This document shows, piece by piece, positions 1 to 7,580 of a DNA stretch of 22,587 bases. Every line of letters starts with the position of its first letter. Within the stretch, counting starts at the first letter, position 1. The notes beneath the pieces are model-generated. The model ran no database searches. It had not been told where the DNA came from and worked only from the letters and a program-made list of their open reading frames with translations. Position numbers and translations under genes: made by a program. The stretch spans positions 7,753 to 30,339 of the forward strand of contig JAKAHT010000004.1 in the NCBI GenBank assembly GCA_021814805.1, in the 5' to 3' direction. The stretch is from a bacterium. GTDB taxonomy: Bacteria > Patescibacteriota > Minisyncoccia > UBA6257 > GWB1-50-10.

Positions 1-1779
1 ACAGTCGATTCGGTGTCGGTCTTAGGAAACGTGATAACCGATATTTATGCCTCGACTGCTCCTTGGGTAGGGGGACCTAGTTATGGCGGTGGAGCCGGAT
101 CTTATGGATTATTGGTTAATCACGGTACAACCAATCTTTCGGTAACGAATAATGTTATAGGTACGCTTGAGGGTCTTTGGGCTCACGGCATAGGGTTGGA
201 AGGAAATACTCCGAGTGCCGTCGTGAGTGATAACAATATAAGTAATCTTACCGATCATAAAACGCCGAGCGATTCAGTGGGTGTTCAACTTGAAAATAAT
301 TCAAGTGCCAGCAGTGTCACCATAAACAGCAATAAATTCGGATCGGGTATAAGCTGGGGCGTTCAAAATGTTTCTTCCGGCACCACAGCTAATGCCGCGA
401 ACAATTGGTGGAATTCCACTTCTTCTTCGGAAATATCAGGAAAAGTAAGCTCTATAAGTTCAGTGGTATTTGAACCGTACTGTGAGAATTCCGACTGTTC
501 ATCGGTTATAACGAAAATCGACATGCCTGATTCACCTATAAATGGGGTAAAGCTTTCTATTCCATTAACAAGCACTTCCACTGTCACCTCGACGCCTTCA
601 GTGACTTTCGTTGCGGATACCACCATAAGTGCTGGGACCAGTACCGTTTCTATACCCCAAGGTGTCACCATAAGGAAATATGACGGCACGAACCTCGATG
701 TAACTTTGATTTCCGCTTCTTCTTCGGCCACTTCAAGTATCTCCGGTTTGGGTACGGGTATAGCGGCCCAAGGAGTTCTTCAGTGGGGCATTCCGACGAT
801 AGGCTTGGAATTTAGTTCACCCATAACACTTAATATTTATGTTGGCGATGATTTAAATGGTCAAACAATAAACGTAGTCAGATCAATAAGCGGTAGCTCT
901 TCCTGGACCCAGGACGGTATAGTGCCGCCTGCTACTTGTTTGGTTACCGGAGGGCTTTGCACGTTCCAGGCAACCAAAGCTTCCTACTATGCCACGGTAA
1001 CGTCTCCCGTCATAACATCTTCGGCCGGTTCTAACGGTTCGATATACCCGTCGGGGCAGACGACTGTTACTTACGGTGGTAGTCAAACTTATGCTATTAC
1101 CCCCACTATGGGTTATGCTGTTTCCGATGTAACGGTCAATGGTTCTTCTGTTGGAGCATTGGTATCTTATACAGCTTCAGGTGTTACCGGGGATCTTAAT
1201 ATAGTGGCTTCATTTACCTCAGCTTCCGGTTTCGGCGGCGGAGGAGGAGGTGGTGGCGGCGGGGGATATGTGGCTCCGGCTCCTACGGCGACTGTTTTGG
1301 GAGCGGTCTCAACTCCTGTTTCTACATCCACAAGTATTACCCCTCAGGTTATAGTGCCCGTTTCTCAAGGACAGGTTTTAGGTGCTTCCGCCTTTCGCTT
1401 TACTCAAACACTTAAAGCTGGATCCGAAAGCGATGAAGTTATGGAACTTCAAAAAGCCTTGGTGAGGGAAGGTGTATATAATGGCCCCTTGACTGGTTAC
1501 TTCGGTTCGTTGACTGAAACTGGCGTGAAGGCTTTCCAAAAGAAATACGGAATAGATCAAGCTGGTGTGGTTGGTCCTGCGACTAGAGAAAAACTAAACA
1601 GCCTTTCTGGAACAGTGTCCGGGATTGGTGGAGGTGAAGTCTTAGGAGCTTCAACGAGCGGTACTGCTCAGGCTGTGGCGGAGATACAGGGTATAATTGA
1701 TTCTCTTAAGAAAGAAGGCGGCAAAGATCAGATTATAGCTGTTTTGAATGTGGTGTTGTCTTTAATTCAGGGACAATAG
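1..1779 (+). CDS. Secreted beta-helix surface protein with C-terminal peptidoglycan-binding domain (5' partial)
   Basis: The reading frame is open from base 1, so the gene begins upstream; the GTG at 13 is only an internal codon. The first 160 or so residues have the Asn-rich, Gly/Ser-rich strand repeats of a right-handed parallel beta-helix, ending in an 'ANNWWNS' turn that often closes such folds. A beta-rich part follows, with a divergent InlB-type repeat near residues 335-400 ('GSIYPSG...GYAVSDVTVNG'). Then come eleven Gly codons (1234-1266), a Pro/Ala/Thr linker and a PG_binding_1 domain near residues 470-530 (LKAGSESDEVMELQKAL, GYFGSLTETGVKAFQK, VGPATREKLN). 'VLGA' occurs three times, before and after this domain. 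The family role is non-covalent anchoring to peptidoglycan; the ligand of the beta-helix is unknown. Architecture is typical of Parcubacteria exported proteins. Confidence 0.85.
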   Translation, partial: TVDSVSVLGNVITDIYASTAPWVGGPSYGGGAGSYGLLVNHGTTNLSVTNNVIGTLEGLWAHGIGLEGNTPSAVVSDNNISNLTDHKTPSDSVGVQLENNSSASSVTINSNKFGSGISWGVQNVSSGTTANAANNWWNSTSSSEISGKVSSISSVVFEPYCENSDCSSVITKIDMPDSPINGVKLSIPLTSTSTVTSTPSVTFVADTTISAGTSTVSIPQGVTIRKYDGTNLDVTLISASSSATSSISGLGTGIAAQGVLQWGIPTIGLEFSSPITLNIYVGDDLNGQTINVVRSISGSSSWTQDGIVPPATCLVTGGLCTFQATKASYYATVTSPVITSSAGSNGSIYPSGQTTVTYGGSQTYAITPTMGYAVSDVTVNGSSVGALVSYTASGVTGDLNIVASFTSASGFGGGGGGGGGGGYVAPAPTATVLGAVSTPVSTSTSITPQVIVPVSQGQVLGASAFRFTQTLKAGSESDEVMELQKALVREGVYNGPLTGYFGSLTETGVKAFQKKYGIDQAGVVGPATREKLNSLSGTVSGIGGGEVLGASTSGTAQAVAEIQGIIDSLKKEGGKDQIIAVLNVVLSLIQGQ

Positions 1780-1796
1780 AGATAATGAATTTAGTA

Positions 1797-1829
1797 AGCC
1801 CCGGTTTTAAAACCGGGGCTTTCCTTTTT
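1797..1829 (+). terminator. Intrinsic terminator after the surface protein gene
   Basis: A perfect 24-base palindrome (arms AGCCCCGGTTTT and AAAACCGGGGCT, 1797-1820) is followed by a T-rich tail to 1829. It lies 17 bases after the stop codon and separates this gene from the CAP-domain gene. The tail runs into the promoter region of the next gene. Confidence 0.9.
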
Positions 1830-1842
1830 CTTGATTTTATTG

Positions 1843-1848
1843 TATAAT
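1843..1848 (+). promoter_or_regulatory. -10 box for the CAP-domain gene
   Basis: A consensus TATAAT lies only 9 bases before the ATG at 1858, which puts transcription start about 3 bases before the start codon, i.e. an almost leaderless mRNA. A -35 at the right distance (1820-1825, TTTCCT) is weak. Because this box lies downstream of the TTG at 1831, that earlier in-frame start is unlikely. Confidence 0.6.
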
Positions 1849-1857
1849 AAAAAACCA

Positions 1858-2808
1858 ATGAGGGGTTTTATTCTATGGTTTAAAAAATATTTTATCCCGC
1901 ACGAAGGGAATGATCATCAGCCGCATATTTTAAGAAAGGATTCCATAGTTTTGATGGGCATGATCATTTTTGCCGTCGAAGCTTTATTTGTTTTGCGATC
2001 TCTTGGAATAATTTCCACTGATCAATTGACAGCTCTCATATTGCCTAATGCTTTGGTTGATGAAACCAACGCCGTGAGAATTTCAGACGAACTTTTGCCT
2101 CTTAAAACAAATGCCCTCTTGGAACTTGCAGCTCAGGATAAAGCCAATGATATGGCTAAGAACAGTTATTTTGCCCATACAAGTCCCGCTGGTTTGACTC
2201 CTTGGTATTGGTTTCAAAAAGTCGGTTATAACTTTGAGTACGCCGGTGAAAACCTAGCCGTCAATTTTTTGGATTCCAAGGATGTCATAAACGCCTGGAT
2301 GAATTCTCCGAGCCATAGAGCCAATATTCTGAATAATCATTTTAAGGAAATAGGCATAGCTACAGCGAAAGGCACCTACGATGGCAAGCCGGCCGTTTTT
2401 GCTGTGCAGCTTTTCGGTACTCAATCTCCAGTCGCATCGGCTGTAGTTTTTAAACAAACTTCTCAAGCCGTGCAACCGGAAGTAATAGCCGAATCCTCGA
2501 ATGGTAATGGAAATGGTAGCAGTACTTTTGTGGCTGTGAAGGGAGCCGAGGCTCAAAATGCAGTCATGGTTACTATTAAAAATTCAAACAGTGTCGCCGA
2601 CGCTCTAGTCTCTCCCCGCAATACGGTCAATTTCATATTTTATATAATAGGTATTTTTATAATTTTGTCCGTAGCCCTCAATATATTTATAAAATTTGAA
2701 ATACAACATGGTTATCTGATACTGAATGGATTCTTTTTGATAATTTTTTTGGGAGCCCTAATAGCATTAAATCAATACATCGTTTTTTACCAGGTAAAGA
2801 TTTTGTAG
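1858..2808 (+). CDS. Membrane-anchored CAP (SCP/PR-1-like) domain protein
   Basis: The protein has 316 residues. One transmembrane segment lies near residues 29-52. A CAP domain follows at about 70-190, with 'YFAHTSP' (H107), 'GENLA' (E131), 'AWMNSPSHRANIL' (H153) and 'EIGIATAKG...AVQLFG', so the conserved His/Glu/His cavity residues are present. A Ser/Asn/Gly-rich linker leads to two more transmembrane helices at about 255-280 and 285-310. The CAP domain should face outside; bacterial CAP proteins are linked to cell-wall or lipid binding, but the substrate is unknown. The ATG at 1858 is chosen over the TTG at 1831 because a TATAAT lies between them. ychF starts 18 bases after the stop. Confidence 0.85.
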   Translation: MRGFILWFKKYFIPHEGNDHQPHILRKDSIVLMGMIIFAVEALFVLRSLGIISTDQLTALILPNALVDETNAVRISDELLPLKTNALLELAAQDKANDMAKNSYFAHTSPAGLTPWYWFQKVGYNFEYAGENLAVNFLDSKDVINAWMNSPSHRANILNNHFKEIGIATAKGTYDGKPAVFAVQLFGTQSPVASAVVFKQTSQAVQPEVIAESSNGNGNGSSTFVAVKGAEAQNAVMVTIKNSNSVADALVSPRNTVNFIFYIIGIFIILSVALNIFIKFEIQHGYLILNGFFLIIFLGALIALNQYIVFYQVKIL

Positions 2809-2814
2809 TATATT
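2786..2814 (+). promoter_or_regulatory. Promoter of ychF
   Basis: TTTACC (2786-2791), a 17-base spacer and TATATT (2809-2814) match the sigma-70 type layout. Predicted transcription start is about 6 bases before the ychF ATG, leaving no room for a Shine-Dalgarno. The -35 lies inside the end of the CAP-protein gene. Confidence 0.5.
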
Positions 2815-2826
2815 GTCTTAGTTGAT

Positions 2827-3822
2827 ATGAAACTAAGCATAGGTATAGTGGGATTGCCGAATGTCGGTAAATCGACACTCTTCAAAATAATAACGAGCCA
2901 GGAAGTCACGATTGCCAACTATCCGTTTGCGACCATCGACCCCAATGTGGGCGTCGTTCCGGTTCCGGACGAAAGAGTGGATAAGCTTGCCGACCTCACA
3001 CATTCCAAGAAACGCATTCCGGCCGTGGTGGAGTTTTACGACATCGCCGGATTGGTCAAGGGCGCTTACAAAGGAGAAGGTTTGGGGAATCAATTTTTGT
3101 CTCATATAAGAAACGTCCAAGCGATAGTCCACATTGTGAGATGTTTTGAAAACGGAGACATAGTCCACGTGGAAGGGAATATAAATCCTTCGCGGGACAT
3201 AGATACGATAGAAGCTGAATTGATTTTCAAGGATTTGGATACGATCGAAAAACGACTCGGCAAACTTGAAGCCGAAGCGAGAGGCGGCGATAAACAAGCC
3301 AAAACAAATTTGGACGTTTTAATAAAAGCCAAAGACATCCTCGGGCGGGGAGAGCTCTTAGCTCAAATGAAGGACGAGCAAATAATAAAAGAATTGCAGC
3401 TCTTGGCCTCCAAGCCGCAGATATTCCTTTTAAACGGGAGACCGGAAGACGTGAAAGACGAAGTGAAAGAAAAAATCCACCGTTTGGGATTTGAATATCT
3501 CACAGCCGATTTGAACGATATGGAAGCAGTACCGAGCCTTATAAGGTCAGCTTATGCTATTTTGAATTTAATAAGTTTCTTTACTACGGGAGAAGATGAA
3601 ACGCGGGCTTGGACTATAGAAAAGGGAATGAAGGCGCCCCAAGCTGCGGGCGTTATTCACACCGATTTTGAAAATAAATTTATAAGGGCGGAGGTCGTAA
3701 ACTGGCAAAAATTAATTGAAGCCGGTGGCTGGACTCAAGCCAAACAAAAAGGATGGCTTAAACTGGAAGGCAAGGACTATATTGTTCAAGACGGAGACGT
3801 GATAGAGGTGAGACACGGTTAG
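2827..3822 (+). CDS. ychF: Ribosome-associated GTPase/ATPase YchF (OLA1 family)
   Basis: Walker A 'GLPNVGKSTLF' lies at residues 8-18, followed by the switch region 'NYPFATIDPNVGVV' and G3 'DIAGLVKGAYKGEGLGNQFL'. A helical coiled-coil part follows at about 120-180, and a C-terminal TGS domain contains 'FFTTGEDETRAWT' and ends 'DYIVQDGDVIEVRHG'. The family binds ATP or GTP and associates with the ribosome. At 331 residues it is about 30 shorter than the usual 360 or so, with a reduced helical region. The base-recognition motif reads 'NGRPED' where NVNED/NxxE is usual, which suggests one extra residue in this loop. No Shine-Dalgarno is seen. Convergent with the DoxX-like gene. Confidence 0.95.
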   Translation: MKLSIGIVGLPNVGKSTLFKIITSQEVTIANYPFATIDPNVGVVPVPDERVDKLADLTHSKKRIPAVVEFYDIAGLVKGAYKGEGLGNQFLSHIRNVQAIVHIVRCFENGDIVHVEGNINPSRDIDTIEAELIFKDLDTIEKRLGKLEAEARGGDKQAKTNLDVLIKAKDILGRGELLAQMKDEQIIKELQLLASKPQIFLLNGRPEDVKDEVKEKIHRLGFEYLTADLNDMEAVPSLIRSAYAILNLISFFTTGEDETRAWTIEKGMKAPQAAGVIHTDFENKFIRAEVVNWQKLIEAGGWTQAKQKGWLKLEGKDYIVQDGDVIEVRHG

Positions 3823-3852
3823 ATTGATTTATTTCGTCCGCCTTTATTGTTT

Positions 3853-4218
3853 CTATATTTTTTGGAAGGAGATGTAAAAGAGGGCAAGGGAAGAAAGAGA
3901 AAGACCGATGTCTGGAAAAGTTGCGTCGCTTATCCCGTAGAGTAATAAGATGAGCACCAAATTCCAGAAAGCGAGCATTGAAAAAAGGCGAATGGATTTT
4001 CCGGAGAGGAGACCTATTCCTACGGCTATTTCAATGATGGAATAAATCGCAAGGAATGAAGGTGGTGATGAGATTGCATTCATCCAGGGCGGAATGAATG
4101 CAATCCATGATTCCGGATAAAGAAGAGCATTCGCTCCGGCATATAGGAAAGAAAATCCAATGCCGAGCCTCAATAAAAAAGAGGGCGTGAGATTTTTTGG
4201 ATCCTTGTTTAATTTCAT
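3853..4218 (-). CDS. DoxX-like small integral membrane protein
   Basis: A 121-residue protein with about four hydrophobic helices. The first contains the family-like pattern 'LRLGIGFSFLYAGANALLYP' followed by 'WIAFIPPWM'; a second block reads 'IIEIAVGIGLLSGKSIRL'. DoxX-family proteins are small four-helix membrane proteins with poorly defined functions, some linked to redox stress. The gene diverges from scpA across a 53-base AT-rich spacer that contains two overlapping minus-strand TATAAT boxes (4232-4242), 14 to 24 bases before this start. Family assignment is by pattern only. Confidence 0.75.
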   Translation of the reverse strand: MKLNKDPKNLTPSFLLRLGIGFSFLYAGANALLYPESWIAFIPPWMNAISSPPSFLAIYSIIEIAVGIGLLSGKSIRLFSMLAFWNLVLILLLYGISDATFPDIGLSLSSLALFYISFQKI

Positions 4219-4271
4219 ATATTTCGCTTTTATTATATTATATAAAGTGAATCAAGATTGGACGATCCGCT
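4219..4271. promoter_or_regulatory. Divergent promoter region between the DoxX-like gene and scpA
   Basis: This short spacer must serve both genes. On the minus strand two overlapping TATAAT boxes lie at 4232-4242, with a TTGATT at 4250-4255. On the plus strand TATAAA at 4241-4246 would give a leader of about 20 bases before scpA. No convincing Shine-Dalgarno precedes either start. Confidence 0.45.
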
Positions 4272-4967
4272 ATGTATGAGATTTCCTTTGAATATTATAA
4301 GGGGCCTATAGAAAAGCTTCTTGAGCTCATAGAAGAAAAGAAGCTAGAAGTTACGACGGTGAGCCTTTCCGAGGTCACCGGCGGTTTTTTTGACTACTTG
4401 GAAAAACTCGAAAAGGCCGGGGCGGAGAATTCTCTCATTGCCGATTTCCTTTCCGTGGCCTCCAAGCTGATACTCATAAAATCGAAAGTTATTTTGCCAT
4501 CACTCGTTTTGTCCGAAGAAGAGGAAGAAGATATAAAGAGCTTGGAAGCGAGAATTAAAATCTACCAGGAATTCAAGCAAGCCAAGGTTTATTTGAAGGA
4601 AATGTGGCACAACGAAGAAGTTATGTCTACCAGGGAGTTCTTTAAGGGAGCGGCTCAATCTTTTTATCCTCCCAAAAACTGTGGTCCGGAAGATTTAGGG
4701 TCGGCTCTTTTGAGGGTGATAGGGGAGATACAGAAGTTTATGAAGCCGGTCGTGAAGGTCAAAAACGAAATGATAAATCTCAAGAAAAAGATAGAGGAAG
4801 TCTTTGAGAGATTGACTGAGAATCCTATAAATTTCAAGGAACTTCATAACGGCGGGAAAAAAGAAGTGGTTGTTTTATTTTTGGCCGTACTTCATTTAAT
4901 AAAAGGGCAGCTTATCAAGGTTGAACAAAATGGGAGATTTTCGGATATAATAGTAGCCAAGGTTTAA
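4272..4967 (+). CDS. scpA: Segregation and condensation protein A
   Basis: A 231-residue protein with the ScpA/kleisin N-terminus ('YKGPIEKLLELIEEKKLEVTTVSLSEVTGGFFDYL') and the helical 'LIADFLSVASKLILIKSKVILP' block, an acidic linker, and a C-terminal winged-helix-like segment ('KKEVVVLFLAVLHLIKGQLIKVEQ'). ScpA bridges SMC heads and, with ScpB, forms the bacterial condensin complex. Length matches the family. scpB starts 2 bases after the stop, so the two are co-transcribed. Confidence 0.95.
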   Translation: MYEISFEYYKGPIEKLLELIEEKKLEVTTVSLSEVTGGFFDYLEKLEKAGAENSLIADFLSVASKLILIKSKVILPSLVLSEEEEEDIKSLEARIKIYQEFKQAKVYLKEMWHNEEVMSTREFFKGAAQSFYPPKNCGPEDLGSALLRVIGEIQKFMKPVVKVKNEMINLKKKIEEVFERLTENPINFKELHNGGKKEVVVLFLAVLHLIKGQLIKVEQNGRFSDIIVAKV

Positions 4968-4969
4968 TT

Positions 4970-5563
4970 ATGGACAATAACAAAGAAAAAAAAGCGGCAA
5001 TAGAAGCATTACTTTTCCATTATGGAGAGCCGATAAACGTGGGAAAAATGGCCAAGATGGTAGGTTTCAAAGAAGATGAGTGTCACTCCTTAATTAAGGA
5101 ACTTTCTTCCGATTTGAATGACAATCCCGCTTCCGGCTTGGCTATAATGGAAAACGGCGACGAAGTGGAACTCGCCACCAAGGCGTCCCTTAGCTGGGTT
5201 CTTAAAAAATTGATAGAAGAGGAATTCAAGGAAGAATTAACTCCGGCAGCACTCGAAACGGCAGCCATTGTGGCTTATTTGGGGCCGGTTACGAGAGCCA
5301 CCATAGATTACATAAGGGGCGTCAACTCCACTTTTATATTGAGGAACCTTTTGATAAGGGGATTGGTCTCGAGGAGCCTCCAATCCGGAAAGAAAAATGT
5401 ATATGAATACAGAGTGAGTTTCGATTTCCTGAAACATTTGGGTATCAGCCGTCTCGAAGATTTACCGGAATATCAAAAGTATAAAAATATTCTCAAGGAT
5501 TTCGAGAGCTTCGAGGAGAAACAGGAAGAAGGCGCGCCTGCACCGGCTGAAGAAGAATTATGA
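4970..5563 (+). CDS. scpB: Segregation and condensation protein B
   Basis: A 197-residue protein with two winged-helix domains. The N-terminus 'KKAAIEALLFHYGEPINVGKMAKMVG' and the second domain 'LTPAALETAAIVAYLGPVTRATIDYIRGVNS' and 'LLIRGLVSRS' are characteristic. It dimerises and binds ScpA in the SMC condensin complex. The acidic Glu/Pro/Ala tail is typical. Only a weak AAGG precedes the start. Its TGA overlaps the next gene's ATG (ATGA), so translation is probably coupled. Confidence 0.95.
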   Translation: MDNNKEKKAAIEALLFHYGEPINVGKMAKMVGFKEDECHSLIKELSSDLNDNPASGLAIMENGDEVELATKASLSWVLKKLIEEEFKEELTPAALETAAIVAYLGPVTRATIDYIRGVNSTFILRNLLIRGLVSRSLQSGKKNVYEYRVSFDFLKHLGISRLEDLPEYQKYKNILKDFESFEEKQEEGAPAPAEEEL

Positions 5564-6483
5564 GAAAAAAAATAATTATTTTTGCGGTTATCGTCGTTGC
5601 GACGATAATTTTTATGAAATTAGTTTTGCCGATTTTCAACCTGGGATCAAGCGGTTCTTCTGTTTTTTCCACTGTCTCGACCACCACTTCGTCCACTGTG
5701 GAAAATTATGACAACGAGCTCAAGAAAATGCCGGCGAGGGATTGGAGCGTTTTGGATCCGAATTTGTCGGCGGAAGGAATCTTGATGGAATCGCTTGATA
5801 ATAATTTTTCCTTCTACAGATACAATGCGTACAAAATGTGGCATTTGGCTTCTTTGACCAAGCTCATAACGGCGGTGGTTGTCGTCGAGAATGTCGGTTT
5901 GGATAAAAGAATACCGATATCCACTTCGACCATGGCCGTCGAGGGAGAAGCGGGGAATCTTGAAGCCGGCGAGGTTTACAACTCCGAAGATCTTTTGAAG
6001 ATAATGCTCATGGAGTCGTCTAACCGGGCGGCTGCTGCCTTCGAGGAATACATCGGATCCGACAAATTCTTAAGTCTGGCCAAAGAAACAATGTCGAAAA
6101 TAGGAATGACTCAAACTGTGATTTACGATTCTTCCGGATTGAACGATGCAAACGAAGGAACGGCGAGCGATATTTATCTTCTTTTGAAGTATATTCTGGA
6201 AAACGATCCTGAGATACTCACTTGGACGAGACTTACCACTTTGAGCGTTCAACCGCTGAATTCCTCCCGCATAAACATAGTTTCCAATATAGATCCGATA
6301 GCTTCGAGAGCCGACTTCTTGGGGGGAAAAACCGGCACCACGCCGGCAGCCAAGGAAAATTTGGCCACGGTTTTGGAATTCAAGAACCAAAGAATAGTCG
6401 GCGTGATACTCGGGAGCAATTCAAGATTTGACGATTTGAACACGCTCCTCAAATGGATTTCTACAGCTTATAAATTCTATTAG
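5560..6483 (+). CDS. D-alanyl-D-alanine carboxypeptidase (peptidase S11, low-molecular-weight PBP)
   Basis: A 307-residue protein with an N-terminal signal anchor (about residues 4-25) and a Ser/Thr-rich linker. The three active-site motifs are intact: S98-L-T-K101 (SxxK), S153-S-N155 (SxN) and K257-T-G259. It should act outside the membrane, removing the terminal D-Ala of peptidoglycan stem peptides. There is no C-terminal PBP5-like beta domain, so it is close to a minimal catalytic domain. It overlaps scpB by 4 bases and is in the same operon. Confidence 0.92.
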   Translation: MRKKIIIFAVIVVATIIFMKLVLPIFNLGSSGSSVFSTVSTTTSSTVENYDNELKKMPARDWSVLDPNLSAEGILMESLDNNFSFYRYNAYKMWHLASLTKLITAVVVVENVGLDKRIPISTSTMAVEGEAGNLEAGEVYNSEDLLKIMLMESSNRAAAAFEEYIGSDKFLSLAKETMSKIGMTQTVIYDSSGLNDANEGTASDIYLLLKYILENDPEILTWTRLTTLSVQPLNSSRINIVSNIDPIASRADFLGGKTGTTPAAKENLATVLEFKNQRIVGVILGSNSRFDDLNTLLKWISTAYKFY

Positions 6484-6502
6484 GCCGGAGCCTATTCGGT
6501 GT

Positions 6503-6508
6503 TATAAT
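6503..6508 (+). promoter_or_regulatory. -10 box upstream of mraY
   Basis: A consensus TATAAT lies 14 bases before the mraY ATG, which predicts a leader of about 8 bases. No good -35 is visible 16-18 bases upstream. The gap from the preceding gene is 39 bases, so this may be the operon's own promoter. Confidence 0.5.
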
Positions 6509-6522
6509 TAATAACGAATTTT

Positions 6523-7569
6523 ATGGTGATATTTTCCGCTACAAGGATTCTGACTCTTTTTGCGTTGTCTTTCGTCGTGGCTCTTATAATAACGCCGTTT
6601 ATTTTTTCTTTTTTGGAAAGATTTAATCTACGGAAGAGCAATATCAGGGACGAAAAGAGTGCGCCGATATTTTATCAGTATCACAAAGATAAAGCTTCAA
6701 CGCCAACCATGGGCGGTACAATAATCTGGCTGACGGTTTTGGGATTGGCTTTGGTATTTTTCATTCTCGGAAACCTCCTGGATGGATTTGCCGATTATTT
6801 CAATTTCGTCAATCGCTCGGAAACATACGTTCCTCTTTTTGCCCTTTTATTTTCCGCTTTGGTCGGCATGTTTGATGACGTGATGGGTATACTGGGCAAG
6901 GGACCTCACGGCGGCGGCCTTAAAATGAGACATAAAATACTTCTTTATACGCTCGTGGCTTTTGTAGGAGCCTGGTGGTTCTATTTCCGCCTTGGCTGGC
7001 ATACTGTTTATTTGCCATTCGTCGGTTCTCTTGATTTCGGTTTTTGGTATTTCCCGTTTTTTATTTTCGTCATAGTGGCTACGGCCTTTTCAGCCAACGA
7101 GACGGATGGTCTCGATGGTTTGGCCGGCGGTGTTTTTCTCTTTTCCTTCGTAGCCTTGGATATTGTTGCTTTCATACTTCACAAATACGACTTGGCGGCC
7201 ATGATTTCCGTCATCATAGGATCGCTTCTTGCTTTCTTGTGGTTCAATATTCATCCGGCTAAATTTTTTATGGGAGACACGGGCTCCATGTCTTTGGGTA
7301 TAACCTTGGGCATCATAGCCATGCTTACCGACACATCTCTCTTCCTGCCCCTTTTTGCTTTCGTATTCATGATTGAATCTGTTTCGGTAATAATCCAGAC
7401 CATAAGCAAAAAAATAAGGAAGAAGAAAGTATTTCTTTCGACTCCGATTCACCACCATTTTCAGGCTTTGGGTTGGCCGGAGAGTCAAATAACCATGAGG
7501 TTTTGGATAATAAGTGCTGTCACAACGACTCTGGGGCTCGTTTTGTTTTTCCTGGCTCGGTTTGCTTGA
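6523..7569 (+). CDS. mraY: Phospho-N-acetylmuramoyl-pentapeptide transferase
   Basis: A 348-residue, roughly ten-helix membrane enzyme that transfers phospho-MurNAc-pentapeptide from UDP to undecaprenyl phosphate, making lipid I. Visible signatures are 'DKASTPTMGG' (residues 56-65), the Asp pair D118-D119 in 'MFDDVMGI', 'NETDGLDGLAGG' (192-203), 'FMGDTGSMSLG' (249-259) and the HHH motif 'PIHHHFQALGWPE' (308-320). The usual NAVNLTDGLDG reads 'FSANETDGLDG' here. It is first in an operon with the amidohydrolase, ftsW and murG; the next ATG is 11 bases after its stop. Confidence 0.97.
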   Translation: MVIFSATRILTLFALSFVVALIITPFIFSFLERFNLRKSNIRDEKSAPIFYQYHKDKASTPTMGGTIIWLTVLGLALVFFILGNLLDGFADYFNFVNRSETYVPLFALLFSALVGMFDDVMGILGKGPHGGGLKMRHKILLYTLVAFVGAWWFYFRLGWHTVYLPFVGSLDFGFWYFPFFIFVIVATAFSANETDGLDGLAGGVFLFSFVALDIVAFILHKYDLAAMISVIIGSLLAFLWFNIHPAKFFMGDTGSMSLGITLGIIAMLTDTSLFLPLFAFVFMIESVSVIIQTISKKIRKKKVFLSTPIHHHFQALGWPESQITMRFWIISAVTTTLGLVLFFLARFA

Positions 7570-7580
7570 TATTAAATAAA

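Noticed and set aside
883..1086. Arg-rich minus-strand frame inside the surface protein gene
   Set aside because: It is the shadow of a codon-biased real gene; the product is Arg/Thr-rich without any domain pattern, and no start signal is present.
1234..1266. GGN tract as a possible microsatellite or phase-variation repeat
   Set aside because: All four Gly codons are mixed, so it is not a pure repeat prone to slippage; it reads in frame as a Gly hinge.
1831..1857. Earlier TTG start for the CAP-domain protein
   Set aside because: A consensus TATAAT lies between it and the ATG at 1858, so the TTG would be outside the transcript from that promoter.
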